From Streptomyces sp. NRRL WC-3742 (GTDB taxonomy: Bacteria > Actinomycetota > Actinomycetes > Streptomycetales > Streptomycetaceae), in contig NZ_JOCF01000016.1 of NCBI RefSeq assembly GCF_000720635.1, positions 38,591 through 102,590 on the forward strand: a stretch of 64,000 nt of DNA, in the 5' to 3' direction. The stretch's first letter is position 1, and every line of letters begins with the position of its first letter. The position numbers and the translations under genes were made by a program. Below are positions 48,694 through 56,190 of the stretch, in pieces. The notes beneath the pieces are model-generated. The model saw only the letters and a program-made list of their open reading frames with translations. It did no database searches and had not been told where the DNA came from.

Positions 48694-49074
48694 CTACTTG
48701 GCTGCGCGCTCGTTCACGCAGAGGATGTTTCCTTCGCTGTCCTTGAACCAGGCGGCGCGCATGTCATCGGCCTCGGCAACACCGTTGACGGTTTTCAGGC
48801 CGGGGAAGTCGTATTCCTCGAAAGTAATGCCGCGGCTACGCAGGGCGGCCATCTCGGCGTCGAGGTCGGTGACCTTGAAGCTGGCGAGCGTGTGCGCGGC
48901 TTGGCCACCGCTGGGCGTCTCGTATATACCGAATTCGGTGCCGCCACATCGGAAGGTGACTTCGTGCGTGCTTTCCTCTGTGAGCTTCAGGCCGAGGGTG
49001 TCGGTGTAGAACGCTTTGGCGCGGGCCAAATCGGTAGCTGGGATGATGGCTACCAGGGGTGCGTCTCCAAGCAT
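48694..49074 (-). CDS. VOC-family (glyoxalase-like) protein
   Basis: 126-aa single-domain VOC protein: MLGDAPLVAIIPATDLARAK, FYTDTLGLKL and the C-terminal AAWFKDSEGNILCVNE. Such proteins act as glyoxalases, dioxygenases or drug-binding resistance proteins; the substrate is not visible. AGGAGG precedes the start. The gene has more A/T at third positions than its neighbours, which suggests recent arrival. Confidence 0.85.
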   Translation of the reverse strand: MLGDAPLVAIIPATDLARAKAFYTDTLGLKLTEESTHEVTFRCGGTEFGIYETPSGGQAAHTLASFKVTDLDAEMAALRSRGITFEEYDFPGLKTVNGVAEADDMRAAWFKDSEGNILCVNERAAK

Positions 49075-49255
49075 GTCAATCGCCTCCTACTGCCAGGCTA
49101 CGTACGTCGGGGTCGAGTTGCCCGGGGAGCCGTCTGCCGGACCATCTGAGGGCAGGCGGCGAGCTGTCTCTTCGAGTCTGACTCTCAGCAAGCGCGCCCC
49201 TCCAATGTGTAGCTCGGTCGACCGAAACCCAGCACGGCAGGTGATCAAGCCGGCT

Positions 49256-49321
49256 CTAGGGGCTGGAGGCGGGGCGGCCGTCGACTTGCGGGCCCATCTC
49301 GAAGTCTCGCTCTCCCCGCAT
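49256..49321 (-). other. 21-codon frame with a strong ribosome site
   Basis: ATG with GGAGG ahead, MRGERDFEMG... then a stop after 21 codons. The upstream sequence (CCTGG-GAGGCGA-type) resembles the leader of the VOC gene at 49075-49100, so this looks like a duplicated 5-prime region joined to a lost gene. The rest of the 49075-49421 gap shows nothing else. Confidence 0.35.
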
Positions 49322-49421
49322 GGTGATTCGCCTCCTCTTTCCTCCAGGCTAGGGAGTCGTGGGCCGGATGCCCACGTGTGGGAGCGGTCGCTTCGGGCCG
49401 TGCGCAGGCGGTGACCGGCGG

Positions 49422-49826
49422 TCAGCCCGGGGCGAGCCGCCAGAGCGAGGTGGTCTCGGCGGCGCGCGCCGCGCGCAGGGGGTCCGCCGGGTCCGGGCGC
49501 GTCGCCCGCGGATGGCTCGGGCGGGTGTCGAGCCGACCCCGGACGCGCAGGCCGGCGGCGGCGATGGCGGAGAGCAGGTCGTCGCGGGTACGCAGGCCGA
49601 GGTGTTCGGCGAGGTCGGAGAGGACCAGCCAGCCCTCGCCGCCGGGCAGGAGTCGGGTGGCGAGGCCGTCCAGGAAGCCGTGGAGCATCCGGCCGCCCGG
49701 ATCGTAGACGCCCTGATCGAGGGCGGAGGTGGCGTGGTGCGGCAGCCAGGGCGGATTGCACACCACGAGCGCTACCCGGTGGTCCGGGCTCCAAGACTCC
49801 GGCTCGTTGGGCTCAGGCAGGCCCTT
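49422..49826 (-). pseudogene. Class I methyltransferase, N-terminal half missing
   Basis: C-terminal half of a SAM-dependent methyltransferase of the HemK/RlmG-like type: VVCNPPWLP (the NPPW motif), LDQGVYDPGGRMLHGFLDGL, RLLPGGEGWLVLSDLAEHLG and RATRPDPADPLRAARAAE. The SAM-binding half that should come before NPPW is absent; upstream the frame continues only through LPEPNEPESWSPDHRV to near 49826, where it meets the end of a different short frame. It could be made only as a fragment of about 115-135 aa. Confidence 0.75.
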
Positions 49827-49944
49827 TAACTCGTTCGCACTTCCAACCCCTCGGTGATCCGCGCGATGAGATCGGCGCCGGCGACCCCGGCCTTGCTCGC
49901 GATCTTCGCGAACAAGGCGCGGGCGTAGCCGAGTTCGGCGGGTC
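49827..49944 (-). other. Unassigned 118-bp stretch with possible gene remnant
   Basis: Between the truncated methyltransferase and the ABC-F gene. The minus strand can read ELGYARALFAKIASKAGVAG and then DLIARITEGLEVRTS before a TAA: a helical tail that looks coding but has no start of its own. It may be the end of a gene whose front was lost in the same event that cut the methyltransferase. Confidence 0.35.
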
Positions 49945-51546
49945 TCAGGAGAGGGTGACCAGGTCCAGGTAGGAGTCGTGCCAGAGGTCCTCGTCGCCGT
50001 CGGGGAGGAGGAGCACGCGGTCGGGGCGGAGGGACTCGATGGCGTCGCGGTCGTGGGTGACCATCACGATGGCGCCCGGGTAGGAGCCGACCGCGGCCAG
50101 AACCTCGGTGCGGGAGGCCGGGTCGAGGTTGTTGGTCGGCTCGTCGAGGAGCAGGACGTTGGCGCCGGAGTGGACGAGTCCGGCCAGGGCGAGCCTGGTC
50201 CTCTCGCCGCCGGAGAGCACCGAGGCGGGCTTGTCGGCGTCGTCGCCGCGGAACAGGAACGCGCCGAGGACGTGGCGGAGCTCTCCGTCGCCGAGGTGGG
50301 GTGCGGCCTGGGCGAGGTTCTCGCGGACGGTGCGGTGAGGGGTGAGGGTGTCGTGCTCCTGGGCGAAGTAGCCCAGGCGCAGGCCCGGGCCGGGGACGAC
50401 GCGGCCGGAGTCCGGGGTCTCGTGGCCGGCGAGGATGCGCAGCAGGGTCGTCTTGCCGGCGCCGTTGTGGCCGAGGACGACGAGCCGGCTGCCCCGGTCC
50501 ACGGCCAGGTCGAGGCCCGTCAGCACCGGTCGGCCGGTGTAGGACTTCGTCAGGCTGATCGCGCCCAGCGGCATCCGCCCGCAGGGGGCGGGCTCGGGCA
50601 GCCGGATGCGGGCGGTGCGTTCGGCCCGGCGGACGGGTTCGAGTGCGGCGAGCATCCGGTCCGCCCGCCGGGCCATGCTGCGGGCGGTGGTCGCGGTGGC
50701 GACGTTGGCCCGCATGCGGTCGGCCTGGGCGTGGAGGGACGCGGCCTTGCGCTCGGCGTTGGCCCGCTCCCGGGTGCGGCGGCGCTCGTCGGCCGCGCGC
50801 TGGGCGAGGTAGGCCCGCCAGCCGGTGTTGTGGATGTCGATCACGGCGCGCTGCGGGTCGAGGTGGAAGACCCGGTTGACGGTGTGCTCCAGCAGTGCGA
50901 GGTCGTGGCTGATCAGGACGAGGCCGCCCTGGTGGGCGGTGAGGAAGCCGCGCAGCCAGGCGACGGAGTCGGCGTCCAGGTGGTTGGTGGGCTCGTCCAG
51001 CAGCAGGGTGCCGTGCTCGGCGAAGAGGATGCGGGCCAGCTCGACGCGGCGGCGCTGGCCGCCGGAGAGCGTGCCGACCGGCAGGTCCATGACGCGGGTG
51101 GGCAGACCGAGTCCGGCCGCGACCCGGGCGGCCTCCGCCTCGGCCGCGTAGCCGCCCCGGGACTGGAAGCGGGCCTCGGCACGGGTGTAGGCGTCCATCG
51201 CCCGGCGCTGCGACGCGGGCGAGTCGGCGCGGGCCATCGCTTCCTCGGCGGCGCGAAGGGCGCGGACGGCCTCGGCCAGGCCCCGGGCGGACAGGATGCG
51301 GTCGGTGACGGTGACGGCCGGGTCGGCGGCCCGGGAGTCCTGCGGCAGGTAGCCGACCGGGCCGGTGCGGGTGACCGCCCCGGCGGCGGGCGGCAGCTGC
51401 CCGGCGAGGGTGGCGAGCAGGGTGGTCTTGCCGGCGCCGTTGCGGCCGACCAGGCCGATCCGGTCGCCGGGGGCGATGTGCAGGGTGACGTCGGACAGCA
51501 GGAGGCGGGCGCCGACGCGCACGTCGACACCACGGGTGGTGATCAT
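49945..51546 (-). CDS. ABC-F family ATPase (ribosome-protection type)
   Basis: 533 aa, two ABC ATPase domains and no membrane segment. Domain 1 has GRNGAGKTTLL (about 34-44) and LSGGQRRRVELARIL; a charged linker (about 245-310: DERRRTRERANAERKA) joins it to domain 2 with GHNGAGKTTLL and LSGGERTRLALAGL. ABC-F proteins bind the ribosome E site; some give resistance to macrolides, lincosamides or pleuromutilins, others are housekeeping. The start ATG has GGAG upstream. Which class this is cannot be told. Confidence 0.9.
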   Translation of the reverse strand: MITTRGVDVRVGARLLLSDVTLHIAPGDRIGLVGRNGAGKTTLLATLAGQLPPAAGAVTRTGPVGYLPQDSRAADPAVTVTDRILSARGLAEAVRALRAAEEAMARADSPASQRRAMDAYTRAEARFQSRGGYAAEAEAARVAAGLGLPTRVMDLPVGTLSGGQRRRVELARILFAEHGTLLLDEPTNHLDADSVAWLRGFLTAHQGGLVLISHDLALLEHTVNRVFHLDPQRAVIDIHNTGWRAYLAQRAADERRRTRERANAERKAASLHAQADRMRANVATATTARSMARRADRMLAALEPVRRAERTARIRLPEPAPCGRMPLGAISLTKSYTGRPVLTGLDLAVDRGSRLVVLGHNGAGKTTLLRILAGHETPDSGRVVPGPGLRLGYFAQEHDTLTPHRTVRENLAQAAPHLGDGELRHVLGAFLFRGDDADKPASVLSGGERTRLALAGLVHSGANVLLLDEPTNNLDPASRTEVLAAVGSYPGAIVMVTHDRDAIESLRPDRVLLLPDGDEDLWHDSYLDLVTLS

Positions 51547-51690
51547 GGGATGACGCTCCGAAACAGCGGATGGACACACGGGTGGCGTGGAAGTGGGTCC
51601 GTCGGCTAGGAGATTCGGGGCGTAGACATGCGGGTCACGGTAGCGGGCGCTCCGAACGGTCGCATCCGAATTTACGGGGCGCCCTCGGCG

Positions 51691-51731
51691 CCCGGCCCGC
51701 CTCCCCGAGGGGTCCGGGGAGGCGGGCCGGG
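51691..51731 (-). terminator. Terminator after the FAD oxidoreductase gene
   Basis: CCCGGCCCGCCTCCCC and GGGGAGGCGGGCCGGG form a perfect 16-bp stem with a 9-base loop just past the stop at 51736 on the minus strand. Confidence 0.75.
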
Positions 51732-51735
51732 ACGC

Positions 51736-53151
51736 TCAGCCGCGCAGGACGCCGGCGAGGACGTTCGGGCGCAGCAGCGCGCTCGGGGGCGAGGTCATGG
51801 CGAGCACCTCGTGGAACGCGGAGGTGACCGCGGGGTCGCGGGTGGCGGCGGCCAGGACCCGGTCGAGGGCGCGGTGCTGGAGCCGGATCAGCGCACCGCT
51901 GGGGCCCCCGGTGGTGGCGGGGAAGCGTACGTCCTCGGAACTGGACATCATCCAGGGGGCCTTGGACGCCTCCATGATCCCGCGCTGGGCGTCCCGGACG
52001 GTGGCCGGTCCGAGGTCGCCGCGCCGCACCAGGCTGCGGCGCAGGGCGCGGGCGGCGAACGCGGCGACGGTGATGCCCTGGGCGTACACGGGATTGAAGG
52101 AGCTCGCCGCGTCGCCGGTGACGAGCAGGCCCTGCACCGGGCTCCGTTCGTAGTGGCGGCGCACGCTCGGGCCTGGGCGGAAGCCGCGGACCTCGGTCGC
52201 CGGCTCGGCGTCGCGCAGGGCCTCGCTCAGGATCGGGTGGCGCAGCTCGTTCAGGAGCTTGTTGTAGCCCGCTTCGCCCGGTTCCGGTTCCGCGCCGCGC
52301 ATGCCGCCGAGGCCGACGATCCAGCGGTCGCCCTCGACGGGGATCAGCACCCCGAGGGTCTTGATGTGGGGTGCGGCGGTCTGGATGTAGGCCGACTTCC
52401 AGCCGGGGTCGAAGCCGGGCGGGCGGTGGAAGAGGCGGGTGGCGTAGGCGACCCCGGCGTCGACCTGCTCCTCGGGCACGGGCGGGCAGCCGAGTTCGGC
52501 CAGCCACGCGGGCGTCGTGGCGCGGCGCCCGGTCGCGTCCACCACCAGCTGGGCGGGGATCTCCTCGACGGCGGAGCGAACGGCGTCGGAGCGACCGCCG
52601 CCGGCCCGTCCGCCACCAACCTCGCCACCAATCTCGCCGTCGCCGTCGCCGTCTCCGCCACCGTCGGAGGCGCCGCGCGCCCGGACCCTCACGCCCGTCA
52701 CGGCCCGGGACGAGCCGAGCAGTCCGACGACCTCGGTGCCCTCGAGGAACTCGATCGACCCGTCGGCGCGGACCCGGTCCAGCACCGCCTTGTCCAGCAG
52801 CGGCCGGGTGCAGCACAGGAAGGAGACCGAGGCCGGGTCGTAGTCGGCCATCCACCCGGCCGAGCTGAGCCACCGCAGGTCACGGGTGGCGGACACGAAC
52901 TGGGCACCGGCGTCGGTCAGCTGCCGCCTGATGCCGGGCATCATCTCCTCCAGCGCGCGGTGCCCGGCCTCCATCACCAGGTGCGCGTGCCGTGCCTGCG
53001 GAACCCCGGGGCGGTACTCCACACCCTCCGGGTAGCGGTCCCGCTCCACCACGACGATCCGATCGGCGAACCCCCGCAGGGCCCAGGCCGCCGTCAGGCC
53101 GGCCAGCCCGCCGCCGACCACGACAGCGGTGCGTCTCCCAGAAAGAGTCAT
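51736..53151 (-). CDS. FAD-dependent oxidoreductase (geranylgeranyl reductase/monooxygenase-like)
   Basis: 471 aa. FAD-binding GGGLAGLTAAWAL (about 13-25), a central DATGRR motif and VTGDAASSFNPVYAQGITVA (GD motif) place it in the group-A flavin monooxygenase/geranylgeranyl reductase superfamily. It carries an unusual low-complexity insert rich in Gly and Asp (GASDGGGDGDGDGEIGGEVG region, about 178-205) that neighbours of this family lack. Start at MTLSGRRTAVV; the ribosome site is weak. Divergent from an XRE-cupin regulator. Confidence 0.83.
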   Translation of the reverse strand: MTLSGRRTAVVVGGGLAGLTAAWALRGFADRIVVVERDRYPEGVEYRPGVPQARHAHLVMEAGHRALEEMMPGIRRQLTDAGAQFVSATRDLRWLSSAGWMADYDPASVSFLCCTRPLLDKAVLDRVRADGSIEFLEGTEVVGLLGSSRAVTGVRVRARGASDGGGDGDGDGEIGGEVGGGRAGGGRSDAVRSAVEEIPAQLVVDATGRRATTPAWLAELGCPPVPEEQVDAGVAYATRLFHRPPGFDPGWKSAYIQTAAPHIKTLGVLIPVEGDRWIVGLGGMRGAEPEPGEAGYNKLLNELRHPILSEALRDAEPATEVRGFRPGPSVRRHYERSPVQGLLVTGDAASSFNPVYAQGITVAAFAARALRRSLVRRGDLGPATVRDAQRGIMEASKAPWMMSSSEDVRFPATTGGPSGALIRLQHRALDRVLAAATRDPAVTSAFHEVLAMTSPPSALLRPNVLAGVLRG

Positions 53152-53169
53152 GTTCCGCAGCTTAACCAG

Positions 53170-53193
53170 GATGTTGCCTCGACATCGTTGACA
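53170..53193. promoter_or_regulatory. Divergent promoter region with GATGT/ACATC repeat
   Basis: GATGT-N7-ACATC (53170-53186) followed directly by TTGACA (53188-53193), between the FAD oxidoreductase and XRE genes. This is the probable control site of the pair. Confidence 0.35.
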
Positions 53194-53352
53194 TGGCCAA
53201 CCATCCGCCACGCCACGGAATCTGACGGATGGACAGCCTTCACGGGACCGGCCCGGTGCGGCTGCCCGCCCCGGCGGCGTCAACCGCCGTCACCCGGCGT
53301 CACCGGTGTGCCGGATTGACAACCGCCCTTGCCGTCCCGGCGAATGGCAGGC

Positions 53353-53949
53353 ATGGCCGACGAAGAGTTCGACAACGTCCTGACCACGGTGGGCCCGCGC
53401 CTGCGGGCGCTGCGCCGCGAGCGCGGCACCACGCTCGCCAAACTGTCCGCCGCGACCGGGATCTCGCTCAGCACGCTGTCCCGCCTGGAGTCCGGCCAGC
53501 GCAGGCCGACCCTGGAGTTGCTGCTGCCGCTGGCCAGGGAGTACCGGGTGCCGCTGGACGAACTCGTCGGCGCCCCGGCCACCGGGGACCCGCGCATCCA
53601 CCCGCGCCCGGTGACCAGGAACGGCCAGACGATCGTGCCGCTCACCCGCCACCTCGGGGGCCTGCACGCGTACAAGCACATCGTCCCGCCGGGCAAGGGC
53701 ACCGGGCCCGACCTGGAGCTCAAGGTGCACGAGGGCTACGAGTGGCTGTACGTGCTCTCCGGCAGGCTGCGGCTGGTGCTCGGCCCGCACGACCTGGTGC
53801 TCGCGGCCGGGGAGGCCGCCGAGTTCGACACCCGCACCCCGCACGCCTTCGGCAACGCCGGCCCCCAACCGGTGGAGTTCCTCAGCCTGTTCGGGCCGCA
53901 GGGCGAGCGGATCCACGTCCGCGCCCGGCCGGGAACCTCTGTTCGGTAG
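53353..53949 (+). CDS. XRE-family regulator with cupin domain
   Basis: 198 aa: N-terminal helix-turn-helix (LAKLSAATGISLSTLSRLES, about 28-47), then a cupin barrel (LKVHEGYEWLYVLSGRLRLV, about 125-144; HAFGNAGPQPVEFL). Regulators of this build often sense a small ligand and control a divergent oxidoreductase gene, which is just what lies beside it. An ATG three codons earlier is also possible. Confidence 0.88.
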   Translation: MADEEFDNVLTTVGPRLRALRRERGTTLAKLSAATGISLSTLSRLESGQRRPTLELLLPLAREYRVPLDELVGAPATGDPRIHPRPVTRNGQTIVPLTRHLGGLHAYKHIVPPGKGTGPDLELKVHEGYEWLYVLSGRLRLVLGPHDLVLAAGEAAEFDTRTPHAFGNAGPQPVEFLSLFGPQGERIHVRARPGTSVR

Positions 53950-54017
53950 GTTCGTTCCCCCACAAGGGGGTTGCCCGTTCCGGGCCTCCCGTCGGGCCGT
54001 CGGGAGGGGCCGAGGGA

Positions 54018-54890
54018 ATGAGTGTGCGGCAGAGCACGGAACCGGGCGAGGGCGGCGGTACGAAGGCCACCGATTCCGCCGAAGAACGCAGGCCCCGCCG
54101 GAAGCTGACGTTCTGGCAGGAGCTGCCGATCCTCGTCGTGATCGCCGTGCTGCTCGCCCTCGGCATCAAGACCTTCTTCGTGCAGGCGTTCTCGATCCCC
54201 TCCGGCTCCATGCAGCAGACGCTGTCCAAGGGAGACCGGGTGCTGGTCGACAAGTTCACCCCCTGGTTCGGTGCCGAGCCCGAGCGCGGAGAGGTGGTGG
54301 TCTTCCACGACCCGGGCGGCTGGCTGGAGGGCTCGCCGGCCGGCTCCGGGAGTTCGTTCGGCCGGAATGTGCAGAAGGTGCTGAGCACCATCGGCCTGAT
54401 GCCCTCGGGGGACGAGAAGGACCTCATCAAGCGGGTCATCGCGGTCGGCGGGGACACCGTGGAGTGCAAGGCGGGCAGCCCGGTGAAGGTCAACGGCCTT
54501 GCGCTGGACGAGCCGTACGTCTACCCGGGCGCCAAGCCCTGCGACAACGACCCGGTGGGCACCGTGACCGTCCCCAAGGGCAAGCTCTGGGTGATGGGCG
54601 ACCACCGCAACGACTCGCGGGACTCGCGCCCGCACCACAACGAGACCGGGGACGGCTTCGTGCCGGTGGACGACGTGATCGGACGGGCCTTCGTCGTCGC
54701 CTGGCCGATCTCGAACTGGTCCACCCTGCCCGTGCCCTCGACCTTCGACAGGGTTCCGGACGCGCCCGGCGGCTCGGCCGCCCCGGTGGGGGCCCCGGCG
54801 GGCCCGGAGGCGGCAGCCCTGGCGGCGGTGGTGCCGGTTGCCCTGTGGCGCCGGCGCCGCGCCCGCAAGGGCGCCTCGCGGGGCCGCTGA
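54018..54890 (+). CDS. lepB: Signal peptidase I
   Basis: 290-aa type I signal peptidase that removes Sec and Tat signal peptides at the outer membrane face. One N-terminal helix (LPILVVIAVLLALGIKTFF, about 36-54), catalytic Ser64 in FSIPSGSMQQTL, general-base Lys138 in DLIKRVIAVGGD, and the closing GDHRNDSRDSR box. A hydrophobic C-terminal segment (AAALAAVVPVALW) is followed by a basic tail, so a second membrane anchor is likely. Streptomycetes carry several; this one stands outside the usual ribosomal-gene cluster. Post-stop repeats follow. Confidence 0.93.
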   Translation: MSVRQSTEPGEGGGTKATDSAEERRPRRKLTFWQELPILVVIAVLLALGIKTFFVQAFSIPSGSMQQTLSKGDRVLVDKFTPWFGAEPERGEVVVFHDPGGWLEGSPAGSGSSFGRNVQKVLSTIGLMPSGDEKDLIKRVIAVGGDTVECKAGSPVKVNGLALDEPYVYPGAKPCDNDPVGTVTVPKGKLWVMGDHRNDSRDSRPHHNETGDGFVPVDDVIGRAFVVAWPISNWSTLPVPSTFDRVPDAPGGSAAPVGAPAGPEAAALAAVVPVALWRRRRARKGASRGR

Positions 54891-54950
54891 GCGCGCACCC
54901 GGGATCGACCCACCCGCGATCGGCGCATCCGGAATCGGCGGAACCGCCTC
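54891..54950 (+). repeat. Post-stop tandem 15-bp repeats
   Basis: Just after the lepB stop: GCACCCGGGATCGAC, CCACCCGCGATCGGC and GCATCCGGAATCGGC, three imperfect 15-bp units. Confidence 0.7.
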
Positions 54951-54983
54951 CGCCGAGCTCTACGCCGCTGTAGCGTTCGGCCC

Positions 54984-55241
54984 GTGACGGAGAGTTGGTG
55001 CGGCCCGCCGGGCGGCGGCGCAGGCCCGGGGGCGGACGGCCCGGGCGTCGAGTGGGTCTACCAGCCGGTCGAGGTGGACCTCGGCGACGGCTCCTGGGCA
55101 CCGGGACGGATCAGCGGCTGGTGGCACGACGGCACGGGCGGGCGCTGGTGCCGTCTGCGGATCGCCCGCAGCGGTCAGCCGGCCCACTGGCGGCGGTTCG
55201 ACCCGTCGACGGTGCTGGTCCTGCCGGTCTCGGGTCTCTGA
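54984..55241 (+). CDS. Small conserved hypothetical protein
   Basis: 85 aa, GTG start, no ribosome site seen. The sequence VEWVYQPVEVDLGDGSWAPG and ISGWWHDGTGGRWCRLRIAR gives short beta strands rich in Trp, as in small SH3-like barrels. I do not recognise a family. The stop is followed at once by six 11-bp repeats. Confidence 0.6.
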   Translation: MTESWCGPPGGGAGPGADGPGVEWVYQPVEVDLGDGSWAPGRISGWWHDGTGGRWCRLRIARSGQPAHWRRFDPSTVLVLPVSGL

Positions 55242-55310
55242 AGGGGCTCTGAACGGTCTCTGAAGGGGCTTTGAAGGGGTTCGGAAACGGCACGGAAGCG
55301 GCTTGGAACG
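55242..55310 (+). repeat. Post-stop tandem 11-bp repeats
   Basis: AGGGGCTCTGA, ACGGTCTCTGA, AGGGGCTTTGA, AGGGGTTCGGA, AACGGCACGGA and AGCGGCTTGGA follow the stop without a gap. The units nearest the gene keep TGA and those farther away have drifted to GGA. Confidence 0.85.
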
Positions 55311-55440
55311 GGCCCCTCGCGGACGGAGCGGTGGTTCGTGAACGCCCGCTGTGCGGAAGGTTCTTGGCGGAACCGATCGGCGAGCCCTATCGTCCCTGGG
55401 AGCGACCGCCGATCAGGCAACCCTCCACTCCGGGGACGAC

Positions 55441-56100
55441 GTGAGTTCCGAGATCAACTTCAGCAACAACTACCGCGACCTGTGCGAACAGTACGGCACC
55501 GGGGCGGGTTTCCAGTTCGAGTTCTACTGCTACCGCTGCTCCGACACCTGGCGGTCGCCGTTCGAACGGTTCACGACGGGCCAGGTGGCCGGATGGCTGG
55601 GCAAGGGCGTCAGCGCGGCCTGGAACCTCATAGGCGGCAACGCCAACACGATCAGCAACGCGGCGGACGGCCTCGCCGGCCAGACCTGGGGCACCTCGCG
55701 CGACGCCGCCTTCCAGCGCGCGATCGACACCGCCCAGGACCACTTCAACCGCTGCGCCCGCTGCACCACCTACGTGTGCGGGCGCTGCTTCAACTCCGAC
55801 CAGGGCCTCTGCTTCACCTGCGCCCCGGACACCGCCGCCGAGGCGCTGGCGGCCCAGCGGCGCGGGCTCAACGACGCGGTCTCCGAGCGGGCGTTCAAGG
55901 CCGGGCAGGCGGCGGGCGCGGAGTTCGACGTCAACGCCCCGCGCCAGCTGGTCTGTCCGCAGTGCCAGACCGAGACGCACGGCACGCCGTTCTGCCCGGG
56001 CTGCGGCTTCCGGCTGGCGCAGCCCGTCCAGTGCACCTCGTGCCACAAGGACGTCCCGGAGGGCGCGGCGTTCTGCCCGTCCTGCGGCACCAGGCGCTGA
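55441..56100 (+). CDS. Zinc-ribbon protein with several CxxC pairs
   Basis: About 219 aa from the GTG of VSSEINFSNNYRDLC. CxxC pairs: CYRC near 25, CARC and CGRC in the middle, CFTC, then a C-terminal double zinc ribbon VCPQCQ...FCPGCG and CTSCHKD...FCPSCG. A Gly-rich helical stretch lies at about 50-90. These proteins bind zinc and act as adaptors; the function is unknown. Convergent with the LCP gene. Confidence 0.75.
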   Translation: MSSEINFSNNYRDLCEQYGTGAGFQFEFYCYRCSDTWRSPFERFTTGQVAGWLGKGVSAAWNLIGGNANTISNAADGLAGQTWGTSRDAAFQRAIDTAQDHFNRCARCTTYVCGRCFNSDQGLCFTCAPDTAAEALAAQRRGLNDAVSERAFKAGQAAGAEFDVNAPRQLVCPQCQTETHGTPFCPGCGFRLAQPVQCTSCHKDVPEGAAFCPSCGTRR

Positions 56101-56126
56101 CGCCGGGGCGTATCGCGTGACGAACT

Positions 56127-56163
56127 GCGGGGCGCCACCCCGGACTCCCGGGTGGCGCCCCGC
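56127..56163. terminator. Bidirectional terminator, zinc-ribbon/LCP genes
   Basis: GCGGGGCGCCACCC and GGGTGGCGCCCCGC form a perfect 14-bp stem with a 9-base loop in the gap between the convergent genes. Confidence 0.75.
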
Positions 56164-56190
56164 GGTCGTGTCCGCACGGAGAGGCGGCCG

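Noticed and set aside
55242..55310. CRISPR-like array
   Set aside because: Units are 11 bp, contiguous and without spacers; no cas genes are present. The same holds for the other post-stop arrays.
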